64,000 nucleotides of DNA from Dorea sp. 5-2. Lineage in GTDB: Bacteria > Bacillota > Clostridia > Lachnospirales > Lachnospiraceae. Made by a program: the position numbers and the translations under genes. Below are positions 63,107 through 64,000 of the stretch, one piece after another (position 1 is the stretch's first letter; each line of letters begins with the position of its first letter). The notes under the pieces are model-generated. The model worked only from the letters and a program-made list of their open reading frames with translations. It searched no databases and had not been told where the DNA came from. The stretch spans positions 27,642 to 91,641 of the forward strand of contig NZ_KE159737.1 of NCBI RefSeq assembly GCF_000403455.2, in the 5' to 3' direction.

Positions 63107-63256
63107 GTGCGTACAAGAATCACATTGGAATGTACAGAATGCAAGCAGCGTAATTACAACATGACGAAGGATAAGAAAGCGCATCCTGAGCGTATGGAGA
63201 CGAAGAAGTACTGCAGATTCTGTAAATCACACACATTGCACAAGGAAACAAAATAG
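63107..63256 (+). CDS. rpmG: 50S ribosomal protein L33
   Basis: A 49-residue protein read from GTG 63107, with AGGTGG upstream. [17 protein letters not shown] and [17 protein letters not shown] contain the two CxxC zinc-binding pairs of the zinc-containing (C+) form of L33. It is followed by secE and nusG, the usual Firmicute order. Confidence 0.95.
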   Translation: MRTRITLECTECKQRNYNMTKDKKAHPERMETKKYCRFCKSHTLHKETK

Positions 63257-63278
63257 TCGCTGTAAAGGAGTGTTTGTC

Positions 63279-63470
63279 ATGAGTGAGAAGACACAGAAGC
63301 AGAGCTGGTTCAAAGGTGTCAGCAATGAATTCAAGAAGATCATATGGTCAGACAAGAAGACAGTGGCGAAGCAGACGGCGGCAGTTGTTGTAGTATCCGT
63401 AATGTTGGGCGTGATTATTGCGATTGTGGATTTTGCGTCTCAGTACGGGGTGGATTTACTGGTCAGGTAA
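63279..63470 (+). CDS. secE: Preprotein translocase subunit SecE
   Basis: A 63-residue single-span membrane protein. The cytoplasmic FKGVSNEFKKIIWSDKKTV amphipathic segment precedes one transmembrane helix (about residues 33-55). ATG 63279, 8 bases after AAAGGAG, is preferred over ATG 63270, which lies next to the ribosome site. It is the short Gram-positive form, part of the SecYEG channel. Confidence 0.95.
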   Translation: MSEKTQKQSWFKGVSNEFKKIIWSDKKTVAKQTAAVVVVSVMLGVIIAIVDFASQYGVDLLVR

Positions 63471-63503
63471 CGTTGATGGCATGCAGGCAAGAAAGGTGAG
63501 TTT

Positions 63504-64000
63504 ATGTCAGAAGCAAAATGGTATGTGGTGCATACCTATTCCGGGTATGAGAACAAAGTAAAGGCAAACATTGATAAGACGATAGAAAACAGGCATCTGG
63601 AAGAGCAGATCCTGGAAGTCCGTGTTCCGATGCAGGATGTTGTGGAGTTGAAGAACGGCGTCCAGAAAGCAGCACAGAAGAAGATGTTTCCTGGATACGT
63701 ACTGATCCACATGATCATGAACGATGATACGTGGTATGTTGTTCGTAATACCAGGGGCGTTACGGGATTCGTAGGGCCCGGTTCAAAACCGGTTCCACTC
63801 ACAGACGCAGAGATGGCTCCGCTTGGGATCAAGCGCGAGAATATGGTGGTGAATTTTGCGGAAGGCGATACCGTTCAGGTCATCGCCGGGGCATGGGCAG
63901 ATACCGTCGGCGTTATTCAGGCCATGAACATGCAGAAACAAAGTCTTACGATCAATGTTGAACTGTTCGGCCGTGAAACACCGGTTGAGATTAGTTTCTC
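63504..64000 (+). CDS. nusG: Transcription antitermination protein NusG (cut by window end)
   Basis: The first 165 residues of NusG. The NGN domain begins AKWYVVHTYSGYENKVK and includes KMFPGYVLIHM and NTRGVTGFVGPGSKPVPL. The KOW domain starts near GDTVQVIAGAWADTVGVI. Only a few residues are missing at the end. It binds RNA polymerase and links it with ribosomes or Rho. Starts 33 bp after secE. Confidence 0.95.
   Translation, partial: MSEAKWYVVHTYSGYENKVKANIDKTIENRHLEEQILEVRVPMQDVVELKNGVQKAAQKKMFPGYVLIHMIMNDDTWYVVRNTRGVTGFVGPGSKPVPLTDAEMAPLGIKRENMVVNFAEGDTVQVIAGAWADTVGVIQAMNMQKQSLTINVELFGRETPVEISF

Noticed and set aside
1..64000. CRISPR arrays
   Set aside because: No regularly spaced repeats of CRISPR length were seen; the repeats present are paralogous genes, poly-G tracts and an 8-bp tandem array.
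1..64000. tRNA or rRNA genes
   Set aside because: No cloverleaf-like or rRNA-like sequence was recognised in the intergenic stretches; a tRNAscan run would settle it.

Overview
The window looks like a low-to-moderate GC Clostridia chromosome, most likely a motile gut Lachnospiraceae. The evidence is four short Firmicute-type flagellins with SigD-type promoters, strong AGGAGG ribosome sites, clustered large serine recombinases, AAA/PD-(D/E)XK proteins, and an rpmG-secE-nusG end. No species can be named from sequence alone.

Layout. (1) 1-2.7 kb: the end of a mobile element, with two overlapping large serine recombinases. (2) 2.7-8.2 kb: a two-gene unit matching the RADAR anti-phage system, an RdrA-like P-loop ATPase followed by an RdrB-like adenosine deaminase. 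A separately promoted AAA/PD-(D/E)XK gene follows at 8.3-9.9 kb. (3) 10-41.7 kb: a long plus-strand surface-glycan locus. It carries WbpA, WbpB, WbpE, WbpD and WbpI homologues (the UDP-2,3-diacetamido-uronic acid route), two AsnB-type amidotransferases that may make uronamides, and several glycosyltransferases. Four products start with the same Rossmann-like module. There is also a radical SAM enzyme, a formyltransferase and two deacetylase-like proteins. A thiolase, 3-hydroxyacyl-CoA dehydrogenase and LpxD-like acyltransferase together suggest a 3-hydroxyacyl (perhaps 3-hydroxybutyryl) sugar decoration.

The glycan locus shows signs of variability. One poly-G tract (12 G) splits a Rossmann-methyltransferase gene. 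A second (13 G) lies in frame inside a deacetylase-like gene. Four 8-bp tandem repeats sit just before the start codon of a WbmS-like gene that an IS1595-family element has interrupted, with a perfect 8-bp target duplication. Several dead gene fragments follow, including a ugd with an internal deletion.

(4) 41.9-56.4 kb: a flagellin region. Four near-identical flagellin genes differ mainly in two short central windows and are interleaved with GT2/TPR glycosyltransferases, a CgeB-GT2 fusion and a fucosyltransferase-like gene. The glycan locus therefore probably serves flagellin glycosylation, though a capsule or other surface polysaccharide is possible. (5) 56.5-58.7 kb: two decayed AAA-ATPase/PD-(D/E)XK genes. 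(6) 58.9-64 kb: core genes, namely a membrane-anchored endonuclease/exonuclease/phosphatase-family protein, an aminotransferase, cysK on the minus strand, rpmG, secE and nusG (cut by the window end).
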